From: Trichoderma breve
Taxonomy: Eukaryota; Ascomycota; Sordariomycetes; Hypocreales; Hypocreaceae
Assembly (NCBI RefSeq): GCF_028502605.1
Contig: NC_079235.1
Coordinates: 1,364,001-1,428,000, forward strand
Length of the DNA stretch: 64,000 nt
Reading direction: 5' to 3'
Below the pieces are notes generated by a model that saw nothing but the letters and a program-made list of their open reading frames with translations, was not told where the DNA came from and ran no database searches. A program made the position numbers and the translations under genes. Position 1 is the stretch's first letter, and each line of letters opens with the position of its first letter. Positions 32,937-42,958 of this stretch are shown here, piece after piece.

Positions 32937-34530
32937 TTAAGCAGACAGCTTCTGCTTAAGGATGTCCTTGAGGGTGACGGCATCGGCAGCGAACTTGCTG
33001 ATACCCTCACGCAGCTTCTCGACGGCCATCTGGTCCTCGTTGAAGTCGAATCGGAAGGTGGCCTCGTCGTTGATGTAGGTCTTCTTCTCAATGTCCAGAG
33101 CGGCGGCAGCGGCGCCGTCGAGCTTCTTGGGGACGGCCTCGTTGGAGTTGAGGAGGTCCTCGAGCAGGTTGGGCTGTTTGAAAGGAATGACGTGTTAGCA
33201 ATGACAACTTTTGACAAGAGGGAAAGAAAATTGTCTCGTCAGGGGAGGCAGGCTCTTACAGAGATGGTCAGGTAGTCGCAGCCAGCGAGCTCAGTGATCT
33301 CGCCAGTGTTTCGGAATGAGGCACCCATGACAATGGTCTTGTAGCCAAACTTCTTATAGTAGTTGAAGATGGCCTTGACGGAGGCGACACCGGGGTCCTG
33401 CTCCTTGGCGTACTCCTTCTTGGTGCTGGCCTTGAACCAATCAAGGATACGGCCAACGAAGGGGGAGATGAGGAAAGCACCGGCCTCAGCAGCGCCGATG
33501 GCCTGGGGGAGAGAGAACATGAGGGTCAGGTTGCAGTTGATGCCGTGGTCGCGCTGCAGGATCTCGGCGGCCTTGATACCCTCCCAGGTGGAGGCAATCT
33601 TGATGAGGACGCGCTCCTTGGAGATGCCGAGGTCCTTGTAGAGCTATAATTCGGCGACGATGCGGTTAGCTTCTTTCTCTGGTCGTACAATCTGGAGTCT
33701 ACTTCAAAAGCTTACCTCGATGATGTGCAGGGCCTTGTCGACGGAGGCCTTGGTGTCGAAGGAGAATCGGGCATCAACCTCGGTGGAGACCTTGCCGGGG
33801 ACAATGGCGAGAATCTCCTTGCCGAACTCAACCAGCAGGCGGTCGAGAGCAGTGTCGACCTGGTGGTCGAGGTCACCGCCCTTGCCCTTGGCGTAGTCGA
33901 TGGCGACATCTATCAGCTTGGCGTACTCGGGCTTCTTGGAGGCAGCCAGGATGAGGGAGGGGTTGGTGGTGGCATCCTGAGGCTTGTACTTGGCAATGGC
34001 TGTGAAAACGCGTCTCCAGGTCAGCTTCTGTGTTGCGTTCGAACTCAAGTCGGGAGAGAGGGGATAAGATGGCACTGCTGCTGCTGCTGCCGATTCCAGC
34101 CAAAAAGCAGCCGTGAATTCTCAGACAGAAATGGAGAAACGGAGGCAGGAACTAACCGGCAAAGTCACCTGTGAGGAGCAGTTGGTTAGCTGATGCATCA
34201 TCATACGTTTGGGGGGGCGGATGGTGCGGGAATTTACCAGTGTCAGAAACGACAACCTGTTTGTCGCCAAAAGAAAATCAATTGTCAGCAAGCAATCCGA
34301 TGATAGCAACTAGAAGCCATTGACCATCGCCGAGCCTTGTCGGTCAATGAAGCTGCGTTGCGAAGCTTCAAGGCCAGCAAAGAAACCGGGCGTTTGAAGC
34401 TCGCAAAGCAATTTCGCCCCTCGTTTGGAGGGGTACAAGTTGTTTGGCTTTGGCGGGGTAGCAAGTCCAGGTCGGGAGAGAGAGAACGTACGGTGCCAGA
34501 GGCCTTAAGCTGGTCAAGAGAGCTGCTCAT
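32937..34530 (-). CDS. Transaldolase
   Basis: The enzyme of the non-oxidative pentose phosphate pathway that moves a three-carbon unit from sedoheptulose 7-phosphate to glyceraldehyde 3-phosphate, in the cytosol. Six exons (minus): 34492-34530, 34238-34256, 34157-34168, 33716-33999, 33260-33643 and 32937-33173, summing to 975 bases and 324 aa, the normal length. Exons 2 and 3 are microexons of 19 and 12 bases, encoding VVVSDTG and GDFA; the joined N-terminus reads [28 protein letters not shown]. The Schiff-base lysine is Lys133 in [22 protein letters not shown] and [11 protein letters not shown] are further family blocks. Both microexons keep frame and restore the conserved TVVxDTGDF segment, so their boundaries are firm. 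Confidence 0.97.
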
Positions 34531-35772
34531 TGTGTCTGTGTGAGGAGGAATGGTGAATGATTTTCGAAGACGAAAAAGTCGAAGAAGGAGTTTTGGTTGT
34601 GGAGAGAAGTATGGAGAGATTGGGAGTAGGAGAGAGTTTGGCGGATGAGATCATATATAGTCTGGGCTACTATACACCGTGTTAGTGCCTTAGCCTAGCA
34701 ACAAGCATCTCCGTCTGTCTTGCTAACTAACAGCTCAACAACTGTTTCGCCCCCCTTGCCCGGAGCGGGGGCCATTAAGTCATTGTGGCTCCCCCCACCG
34801 TCCGCCCTTTGCACCTTGAGGCCTTAACTAGCCTCTTCCTTAGCCGCAAAGTTCCCAAAGTTCCCAGCAGCATTGCCGGGCCCCAGTTGTTTCTGCCCTT
34901 TGCCTTTGTCACCATCGCATAACCTGAGGTAATCAAAATCCCATCCCGGCCGGCCGCTGTTTTGCCGGGGTCCAAGCATATCGGTGGCCTCGCCTCGAAA
35001 ACGTGGCCAACGGACTACAGTCACCCGTTCCTCTCTTCCCACGGCCCTATTCGCCTCTTCGGCTCCACCGAACCCCCGGCGGGAACTTTGGGAACCTTTT
35101 GGCTGGGCGCCATTTGGCAGTTCAAGCACACTGTCGTCCATGTTGTTCCCGGGCTCACCAGCGTGATCCAGTACAGTAGTGATACGGGCAGCTCGCGGGC
35201 CGCACCACCCACGGTCGCAAGGTTTGCTCCGTCCTGTAAGGCTATGCGAGGCCCTGTAGCCTATCTGTCCCGGATCAGCATCCGGCCTCGCCCGGCCACG
35301 CTCGGTTTTTTTTTTTGGTTAATAATATCTGTGTAAGAGCCAGCTGACCAACAGGGCGTTTGCCAAGATCTTGTTCCGCCCCATTTCCATGGCCTTCGAA
35401 TTGGAGAGTTTGGCCTTGATTTCTTAAGGAACACTGACGCGGAAATAGTTACAACGCACATCACGGGTTGTGGTTTCGGCATATTCCGATGGTTTCGGAT
35501 CCGTCGCACGGGATGCTGATCATTACATGACCTCCCACTATTAAGGTACCTAGTATACTGCGTCACTTACACGCGCGCGTATATACACACACCTCTAATG
35601 CTCGTGGACGGACAATTTCCTCATTCGTCTTTCCCGCGCAACAACATGTTCAATTTTTTACCTCCATCTCCTCTACAGAGATTAATAATGGGGAATACAG
35701 TTTCTCGCTTTATGCTGTGTAACTATGAAAATGACCTTTTCCTTTCCTACCTAGATCAAAGCCTGTGCTCTT
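34531..35772. other. Intergenic: transaldolase promoter and Tudor-SN 3' region
   Basis: About 1.24 kb without a recognisable gene. It has an alternating purine-pyrimidine tract (35568-35592) and an oligo-T run (35307-35317). Open frames here carry no family signal. Confidence 0.5.
35568..35592. repeat. Alternating purine-pyrimidine tract, 25 bases
   Basis: Strictly alternating TACACGCGCGCG followed by TATATACACACAC. Such tracts favour left-handed DNA under negative supercoiling. It lies 181 bases downstream of the Tudor-SN stop's nearest base, outside any gene. Confidence 0.8.
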
Positions 35773-38427
35773 TTAGTCCTCAGTGATATCACCATACTCC
35801 CACATGCCTAGCCTCTCCTGCTTCGCCTGACTCTCAATCTCTCGCAGGTGCTTCAGGTATGATTCAAAAGCCTTGCTGCGCTCCCATGACTTGAGCTTTT
35901 TGGGGACCATGCCATACCCGCTGGACACAATCTCCTTATTGATGGAGTCGTTGGGGCCGGGCAGAGAGCCGTCTGACTTGGTGTCGTACAGAGTGATGTA
36001 GCTGACATTCTCCTTGTTGTCGACAAAGTCAAAGTTGCCGACCAGTCGTTTGTTCTCAGCCAGCTCGTAAATGAAGTCGATGGCCTCCTTGAAGTAGTCG
36101 GCGCCGGTGGGCAGCTGGACAAATGACAGCGATGCGTCGATAGCTTGGGCCTTGAGTCTCTGGACACCGAACTGGCCCTGGTCTAGGCTTCGCAGATTGG
36201 ACCAAGGCACCTTCTCGCTGTTGCCATAGTCTACATAGATAACCTCGGACACCTTGGCTGTGCGGTCGTTGCCTCGGACTCGGGCACGGTACCATTGCCC
36301 ATCGGCAGAGAACTTGGCAGACACGAATTCGCCAGTTTTGGGAGCGTCCGTCAGGGGCTTGTTGTTCTTGGAGTCGATGTGGAATTTTCGGAAGTCGCTC
36401 ATCAGAGACTCAAGTGCTGCTGTGCCCTTTCCAATCTCCTGAATCTTGAGCTTTCCGTTGCCGTCAATGTTTGTGATGATGACGTCTCGGTAATCGGCCG
36501 GCTTCTTGTCCAGTGTGACCTCCGTCTCGGGAGCGTCTGCCTCAGCCTCCTCATCGACTTGCTCGTCTTGTGAAGGGTCATAGTCGTGCCACAGGCCCTT
36601 TCTGGCCTCCTTTGCTTTCTTCTCAGCTGCGAATAGCTCGGCAGAGTTGCCTGACTTCTCAGCAGAGTAGGCGTGCACTGAAGACAGACCTTCTTCGACA
36701 AGGACCTTGGCAAAGTTCTCACGGCCAATGTACAAATCACCAATGAAACCACCGACCTTGTCCATGTCGTGGATATCCACCTCGCAGTCTCGCTGGTTGC
36801 ATCGTCGGTTGGCTAGGTCGAGAGCCTCCTTGCCAAACGGCTCGCCGCCTTGCCCATCGTTACGAGGGGCTCTGGGGCCACGAATGCCGCCCAGAACTAG
36901 TGTCAACTTGACGTTCTCGCGAGGAATGAGAATGGTGAATCGAGAACCAGCCTTGCAGAAATCAACAATGGCGGGCACTTTCTTTTGTCGTTGTAGGGTG
37001 GCAAGCATAATCTTTGCCTTTTGTGTGTTTTCTGAGAGATCCAGGTACTGCTTAGCCTTTTGAGGCTTTCCAGACCACATGCCCTTCTTCTCTTCTTTGG
37101 CCTTCTCCTGAGCCGCAAGCAGCTCGTCGTAGTTGGAAGCTCTGTCGGTATCTTCTTTCCTGTGTCTGATAACAGAGGCCAATCCAGCCTCCACCAGCGC
37201 AAGGCCGATGTTCTTTCCCTTTTCGGTGACTGTGGCCACGTCTCTGGCGTCGAAACCCTCAGTAGCGGGCTTGGTTCCATCAACGCTCACCTTGACGTGC
37301 TTGCCAATTAGCTTTGATCGCACAAATTCCTTGGATTCGTCTCTGAAGGGGCTCTCAGAAGGCTCATTGGTACGAGGGCCTCGAATGCTGCTGAAGCTGA
37401 TTCTCTTCTCTGCGCTGTCGGCCTTTCCCTTGACCATAATCGTATCGCCGCTAATAACCTTGGTAACGGTCATCTCCTGGTTTCCGGCTTCTGCCTTGAC
37501 CACATGGTGCTTGTGCAGACGGATCTTCTTGGACTGAGCTTGCTTCTCGGCGGCTCTCAGAGGAGCCATCTTCGCTCCCAGCATCGTTGAGTGGAAGTCA
37601 TTACACCTGGCCAGTCCCTCCTGGAGCAGGAACTCAGCAATGTTGCCTCGGGGGTGAATGACGTTGGCAACGAGTTGTCCCTGGGCGCTGGCGCCGACAA
37701 TCTCAACCTTGACCTGTCGCTGGAGTAGTCTTGACTCGACGAATGCCTTGGCCTCGTTTCCAAACTCCTCGGCAGGTTGTGTGGCACCGGTGGAAGGAAG
37801 CGTACGCTCGGTGGATGGAGTTCGAATACCGGCAACGAGGGTAAGGGGCTGCACATGCTTCTTCTCAGAGAGCAGCAGTCGGACCAACAGGCGATCACCG
37901 CTCAACACCCTTTCGACGATGCCATCCACGGTCTTGCCCTTCCACTCTGTCAAGAACTCGGGGCCACCCAGGTCGTTTTGTACCTCGATAGTGCCATTGA
38001 CGCCTGACCAGAGTCCCTTGGAGGCACCCTTGGCCTCGGACTCGAGAGCACGAAGCTTCTCGAGCTTCTCAAGAAGCTCTTCTGATTCTTCTTTACGGCC
38101 AGCATCCTCGCGGACCTTGAGCCAACCAGCCTTGATGAGCTCATCAGGAAGGAGAGTTCCGTCCTTGAGTTGGGCAGAACCAAACTCTTTGCCGGTCGTG
38201 GGAATCGTATAGAGGACTGTGCATTGAACTGGCTTTCCAACGACCAGGTTTCGGAGATATTCACGAGATTGGAATGCGAATGGCTCGTCTCCCTCACGCT
38301 TCAAGTGGGGAGCTGATACATAGGCAAGGGAAAAGATGCGTTCGGCCGCGGGGTTGTTGGGGCTGGTCAGGATCAAGGTGTCGCCGCTCAAGACACTCTT
38401 GACATTGCCGATAAAAGTCTTCGACAT
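35773..38427 (-). CDS. Tudor-SN / SND1-type nuclease-domain protein
   Basis: A single-exon protein of 884 aa related to human SND1 (p100, Tudor-SN), an RNA-binding factor in RNA decay, splicing and stress granules. The ATG at 38427 (MSKTFIGNVKSVLSGDTL) is preferred because the frame upstream has only a TTG. It has four staphylococcal-nuclease-like repeats, starting at GNVKSVLSGDTLIL, DGIVERVLSGDRLLVRL, MTVTKVISGDTIMVKG and IVDFCKAGSRFTILIP, followed by a Tudor domain (about residues 680-740; KFSADGQWYRARVRGN then VIYVDYGNSEKVPW). A partial fifth repeat (GYGMVPKKLKSWERSKAF ... AKQERLGMWEYGD) ends the protein. The repeats look complete in order. Confidence 0.95.
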   Translation of the reverse strand: MSKTFIGNVKSVLSGDTLILTSPNNPAAERIFSLAYVSAPHLKREGDEPFAFQSREYLRNLVVGKPVQCTVLYTIPTTGKEFGSAQLKDGTLLPDELIKAGWLKVREDAGRKEESEELLEKLEKLRALESEAKGASKGLWSGVNGTIEVQNDLGGPEFLTEWKGKTVDGIVERVLSGDRLLVRLLLSEKKHVQPLTLVAGIRTPSTERTLPSTGATQPAEEFGNEAKAFVESRLLQRQVKVEIVGASAQGQLVANVIHPRGNIAEFLLQEGLARCNDFHSTMLGAKMAPLRAAEKQAQSKKIRLHKHHVVKAEAGNQEMTVTKVISGDTIMVKGKADSAEKRISFSSIRGPRTNEPSESPFRDESKEFVRSKLIGKHVKVSVDGTKPATEGFDARDVATVTEKGKNIGLALVEAGLASVIRHRKEDTDRASNYDELLAAQEKAKEEKKGMWSGKPQKAKQYLDLSENTQKAKIMLATLQRQKKVPAIVDFCKAGSRFTILIPRENVKLTLVLGGIRGPRAPRNDGQGGEPFGKEALDLANRRCNQRDCEVDIHDMDKVGGFIGDLYIGRENFAKVLVEEGLSSVHAYSAEKSGNSAELFAAEKKAKEARKGLWHDYDPSQDEQVDEEAEADAPETEVTLDKKPADYRDVIITNIDGNGKLKIQEIGKGTAALESLMSDFRKFHIDSKNNKPLTDAPKTGEFVSAKFSADGQWYRARVRGNDRTAKVSEVIYVDYGNSEKVPWSNLRSLDQGQFGVQRLKAQAIDASLSFVQLPTGADYFKEAIDFIYELAENKRLVGNFDFVDNKENVSYITLYDTKSDGSLPGPNDSINKEIVSSGYGMVPKKLKSWERSKAFESYLKHLREIESQAKQERLGMWEYGDITED

Positions 38428-39621
38428 GATGGGCCGGTAAGGGGAAGACAAGGGGAGACCTAATTGGGTTGATTCTGGTTAGTAAGGGCTGCTGCTTTGA
38501 GGAGAAACGGTTTGTATGTCATCCGGGTGCTGTTCTGGGTGTGGAGTGAGTGTTTTGGGAAGAGACAAGACATTGAGATGACAATTGCCACGAGCAAGCA
38601 AGGTTCCGAAGTGATTGAGATGGCACTGCATGTACACGACCTTTTGCGATCTTTGAAGAAACACAAGAAGCTTGGGAGTTGTCACCGCCATGCGGAGAAA
38701 GAGGGACAATGGCGAGGAGCAACAAGCAGACGGGATTGGGTGCATCTTGGGCGTCAAACGTACCTGAGCGGAAGACCAAGAAAGAGATGAGAGGATATCT
38801 GAGGGTCTACCAAGCTGAAATTGAGCTTGGAAGGATGAATTGAGTAACAAAGGAGCAAATTGCAGAGCTGATGGAGAAAGCAGCTTCAATGTCGTGTGCC
38901 TTTTGGAAAGGTGTCAAGACTCTTAGTACCGAGTACCTGCTCCCTGTGTCAAGTTGCCAGCTAACGATGCGGTAGCTCGAGTTAGTTCCAGCCTGTTCCA
39001 GGTGGCTTCATTGTGGGGTCTTTTGGAGTCCAGGGGATCTTTTGCTGGGCTGGTGGCGGGCGGACAGCGCTGGAGGGCCCCGAAACAGGCAATTAAGCGA
39101 AAACGGAGCGCGGGGCTGGCGCAACATGTTGGGGAGGGGCAACGGAATTGAGCCCAAGGCTATTATGGGTAGCTCTGGGTAGCACGTTGGTGATTCGGTG
39201 GCAAACGGGCAAAGATGATGGCTAGAATCTATATATCCAGTACCTATGTTGATACGTTATATAGTATCCGGGCAATAAAACGCCTGGCATTTTTTTTTTT
39301 TTGAAATTGCGGCGATGAACCACTGCAGCCGTCCGCGAGCTAGAAAGTAGTAGCCCCAAGCAAGATGTGATGTAATTGCGCTTACGGACTTACCCCTCCA
39401 TCGGCACGAAACTCACGATGGAGCTTGTATATACACACTCCAGGCACGCTCCTCAAGACAGGTTGTTTTCAATTTCTTGAATTGTTTATTTGTTTGTTTA
39501 CTATAACTACATGTCCCTAGAACCTATGTCGACCCGAGCTGCATAAATTCAGTCGCTCTATAGATTTGTTTCAGTCTGCAAGGAGCTTAGGTCAAGCATA
39601 GCTACAGTGCTTTTGACGAAC
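38428..39621. other. Intergenic: Tudor-SN promoter and SOD1 3' region
   Basis: About 1.2 kb. The Tudor-SN leader side (38430-38900) holds open frames with no family match. An oligo-T run is at 39292-39302. No gene is recognised. Confidence 0.5.
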
Positions 39622-40557
39622 TTAAGCAGAGATGCCGATAACGCCTGAGTAGCACCCGCGTTAGTATTTGTGTGGTCATTAAATCACAATGGATGGGTTA
39701 CGTACCGCAAGCAGGACGAGGACCAGCGTTGCCAGTCTTGAGGGACTCCTCGTTGTCACCCTTGCCGAGATCGTCGGTGCCGGCGTGGACAACAACGGTG
39801 CGCTAAGTAATGGATGATTAGCAGACTTCCCGGGACAAAACCGAAAGGACGTTTCTTACGCCAATGACGCTGTTGGGGCCAATCAGCTGGACAAGGGAGT
39901 CGGTGATGGTACCCTTGGCGTTACCCTGAGCATCGGTCTCGATGTTACCAAGGTCACCAACGTGACGGGCCTCATCAGAAGGAGAGCCGTGAGTCTTGTT
40001 GAAGGGGTTGACTGTCGGGTGGTTTGGAGAGTCAGCAAGGCCGGTCTGATTCGAGGAGAACACTCCGCTTCGGGGCAACTTACAGTGAGGGCCGGCAGAG
40101 GTGCAGCCGTTGGTGTTGTCACCAAAGGTGTGGATGTGGAAGCCACGCTTTGCGTTGGCGTCGTTGCCGGTGATGTCGTAGGTGATGGTGGTAGGGGCAC
40201 CCTCCGAGGCCTGCTCGAAGATGACGGTGCCGGAGACCTTGGCGTCTCCTCGGAGGACAGTGACTGCAGCGAAGGATTAGCCAGATGCGTCGTTGACAGC
40301 ACAAATAGCTGGTCCATCAAGGGACACGCCAGCTTCTCAATGGATGAGAGTCAGGGCCGCCGTGTCTATCAAGGTTGCGGCGCGGCCCGCGCTCCATCGA
40401 GGCCGTTTGAGCACAAAAACCCCCTCAAACGAGCGCAGGAGGAGGCACGGCATGACGTCCCCCCTCGACTAGCGACAGCTGTGTCTATATATATTCGGGG
40501 CAAGGCGCTGAACTGGCTTGCGGATTTGGGTGGTGATGTCTTACCGGCTTTGACCAT
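39622..40557 (-). CDS. SOD1: Cu/Zn superoxide dismutase
   Basis: Removes superoxide in the cytosol and mitochondrial intermembrane space. Five exons (minus): 40545-40557, 40084-40263, 39860-40011, 39706-39802 and 39622-39644, total 465 bases and 154 aa, the exact family length. Exon 1 is only 13 bases and joins as [11 protein letters not shown]. The copper and zinc ligands lie in [36 protein letters not shown] and [11 protein letters not shown]. The C-terminus GPRPACGVIGISA carries the second disulfide Cys. No signal peptide is present, so this is the intracellular enzyme. The first intron (40264-40544) is long at 281 bases. Confidence 0.98.
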
Positions 40558-41398
40558 TTTGGCGGTGGTGTTTACAATTGCTTCGTTCAACGGAGAGCTA
40601 CTGATGACGATGATGAAGAGGTGGAGAGGACAGAGTTTTGGAGAGGAACGGACCAGCGAAAAGGCAGCTTTTGGCTGCTCCGGAGTTACGAAATCAAGCT
40701 CGTTTCAGAGTGGGGGAGTGCTCCGAGTCCGAGGTACTCGCTGGGCATTTCCTTGTCCGGCACATAGCCTACGGTTTGCATTCTACTGCCAATTACTACT
40801 GGTGCTGCTAACAATTCCGGGACCCGTTCCAGTCCCATCTTGCTACTAAAGTGTCCAGTAAAGGCGAACGAGTGGTGAGGGGGGAAAGCATTTTGGAGCT
40901 TCTCGGGAAGCTCTGGCAGCTCCGTTTCTGCCCCGCCTGCGGATTGGCGTCATCCTGACTTGCAGACGGTGTCACTCCAAAGCCGAAACGCTAACAAACC
41001 AAAGGCCGCTGACAAATGACGACACGGCGAGCGATTCCGCAATGCGCCCGATTTTGAGCATCATTCAGTTATTAACGGCAATCATGGCCGAGGCAGGGGT
41101 TCCGATAAAGGAAGCGGAATTGCATCTCAAGGGCGTGGCTGATTTCGGCTTGTCGAATCAACATATCAACTCCTCCTTCCACTTATCGTGATTGGTCGAG
41201 AGCCCAGGGAACTGCTGTAAATGCACGGGCGGTTATTAACATAGTACGGAGTGCATGAACTACGATTCAGCTGCAGTTTTACTACCCAAGGTTCACGACT
41301 GCAATGCATCGCTTGTCTCAACCAATGCTGTTTGGCGCGGGGCCACTGGAACTAGCATTTCTTAACGAGTTCTCCTATTTGAACAGATATTCGCCCTG
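40558..41398. other. Intergenic: SOD1 promoter and P450 3' region
   Basis: About 840 bases. Open frames extend upstream from SOD1 but have no family content. Nothing else is seen. Confidence 0.5.
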
Positions 41399-42958
41399 CT
41401 ATGACTTTGCATCTCGAATGACGAAACCACTCTTCTCATCTCGTGGCCGTATTAGACAAGGAAAACTCTTGGGATGACTCGTCAATCCACTGGTCAACTC
41501 AACCACTGGCATGATTTCAACGCCGCTCGCGTCCTTTTCCCTCTCGATACTCATGGTACTCAACATAACTGCGACCACAAGCCATATCGTAGCCTCTGCA
41601 AAATGTTGACCGACACATATCCTTCTGCCAAAGCCAAACTGTCCAACTGGTAGTGGCTCTCCTCGGCCACCCTCCTCCAAGGGAAAGTAGCGATCTGGGT
41701 CAAAATCATCGGGATTTGTATAAACTGTCTCGTCGTGGGTCATGGCCCGAGTATTGGCATAGACGAATGAGCCGGCAGGTATGAGATAGCCGCGATAGAT
41801 GTCGTCTTTTAGTGAACGATGAGGAACACCCATTGGGCCCACAGGAGACCATCGAAAGGTCTCTTGGACGATGAAGTCGATATATTGCAGATTGGGTCTA
41901 TCGTCAAAGGTAGGCAATCGATCTCTTCCCACCACTTGATCCAGTAAGTGCTGGGCTTTGCTTTGGACCTCAGGATGCAGCACCATGCAGAGTATAAACA
42001 CGACCAATGTGCTCCAGGTGGTATCCTGGGCAGCTGCAAACACAGCAGCGCCGGCACCCTTTATATCTTCCTCGGATACATCGGGAGCCTGGCCCTGCTG
42101 TACTTGGCTTTCCCGTTGGTCTATCATCTCTTGTACTAAAGACTGTACTCGAGTGCTTGAAGCCATGATTGTCTCGTATGGTTTATCGCGCAAGTTGGTA
42201 ATAGCAAATCTCCATTGATTGGCAAATTTGAGAGATCGGTCGTGAAGGAAGCTTGGCAGATACCTGAACAACGGAAAGAAATCGACTGGTGTCCCAGCAG
42301 GAGCTCCTCCATGGCCTAACGCATAGCTCGCATCTTCGGCAATTTGAATAAAGGGGTCCGTATCCGTCTCAATCTTGATACCAAATCCTACCCCAAGAGC
42401 GATGGCCGTAGAAAAGCGTCGGAGGACCATTTCCCATTCTGCTGGCTTGTCCATGATTCCCCTAAGCAATGCCATCGCTTCTCGCTCTTGCAAATAGCGG
42501 TACTGTCCAATGTTGCTTTTCTGAAAGCCCCTTTGCAGAATACGACGGTGTAATCTGAAGGAAGAGCCCCATCTGAGGAAAGTGAGCGTTTTGTGCCATC
42601 CCATGACTTCAAAAAGAGCGAATCGAGGGCGGTCACAGTAGTTGGCTCCGCGCTTATCGAGAAGGTCGGTGGCTGCCTGGACGGAGTTGAGGACAATGAC
42701 AGGTTGACCCAAAACATTAAACGATAGAACATCGGATTTATACTCTTGAGATAGCCTCATATAGAAATACTCTGGATAGGCGGTGGGTATAATGCGCAGA
42801 TGGCCCAGAAATAATTCCCCTGGAGGCCCTGGGGGCAATGGGCCGAATCGCTTCCTCGTTTGATATGCCATAATTTTTCCAGCAACAAGGATGAGTAGGA
42901 ATATAAAAGGTACCAGAACAGACGGGGTGTTTAATAATGACTGCGTGACCGCCATCAT
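41399..42958 (-). CDS. Cytochrome P450 monooxygenase (OrdA-like)
   Basis: A 519-aa endoplasmic-reticulum haem monooxygenase in a single exon. The N-terminus has a membrane anchor (VLVPFIFLLILVAGKIMAY) and a proline-rich hinge (GPLPPGPPGE). The I-helix motif is GAGAAVFAAAQDTTW, the K-helix ExxR is ETFRW, and the haem-binding loop is FGFGRRICVGQHF with the axial Cys448. The pattern resembles the fungal branch that includes O-methylsterigmatocystin oxidoreductase (OrdA); the family is a guess and the substrate is unknown. No other biosynthetic genes surround it, so it is not an obvious cluster member. The lack of introns and the 3-kb flanking stretch set it apart from neighbours. Confidence 0.92.
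   Translation of the reverse strand: MMAVTQSLLNTPSVLVPFIFLLILVAGKIMAYQTRKRFGPLPPGPPGELFLGHLRIIPTAYPEYFYMRLSQEYKSDVLSFNVLGQPVIVLNSVQAATDLLDKRGANYCDRPRFALFEVMGWHKTLTFLRWGSSFRLHRRILQRGFQKSNIGQYRYLQEREAMALLRGIMDKPAEWEMVLRRFSTAIALGVGFGIKIETDTDPFIQIAEDASYALGHGGAPAGTPVDFFPLFRYLPSFLHDRSLKFANQWRFAITNLRDKPYETIMASSTRVQSLVQEMIDQRESQVQQGQAPDVSEEDIKGAGAAVFAAAQDTTWSTLVVFILCMVLHPEVQSKAQHLLDQVVGRDRLPTFDDRPNLQYIDFIVQETFRWSPVGPMGVPHRSLKDDIYRGYLIPAGSFVYANTRAMTHDETVYTNPDDFDPDRYFPLEEGGRGEPLPVGQFGFGRRICVGQHFAEATIWLVVAVMLSTMSIEREKDASGVEIMPVVELTSGLTSHPKSFPCLIRPRDEKSGFVIRDAKS

Noticed and set aside
34824..35336. Overlapping open frames between transaldolase and Tudor-SN
   Set aside because: No family match, and they lie in a promoter region with simple-sequence tracts.
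38428..38451. Eight-residue N-terminal extension of Tudor-SN
   Set aside because: It begins on TTG; the ATG at 38427 gives the conserved first nuclease repeat.
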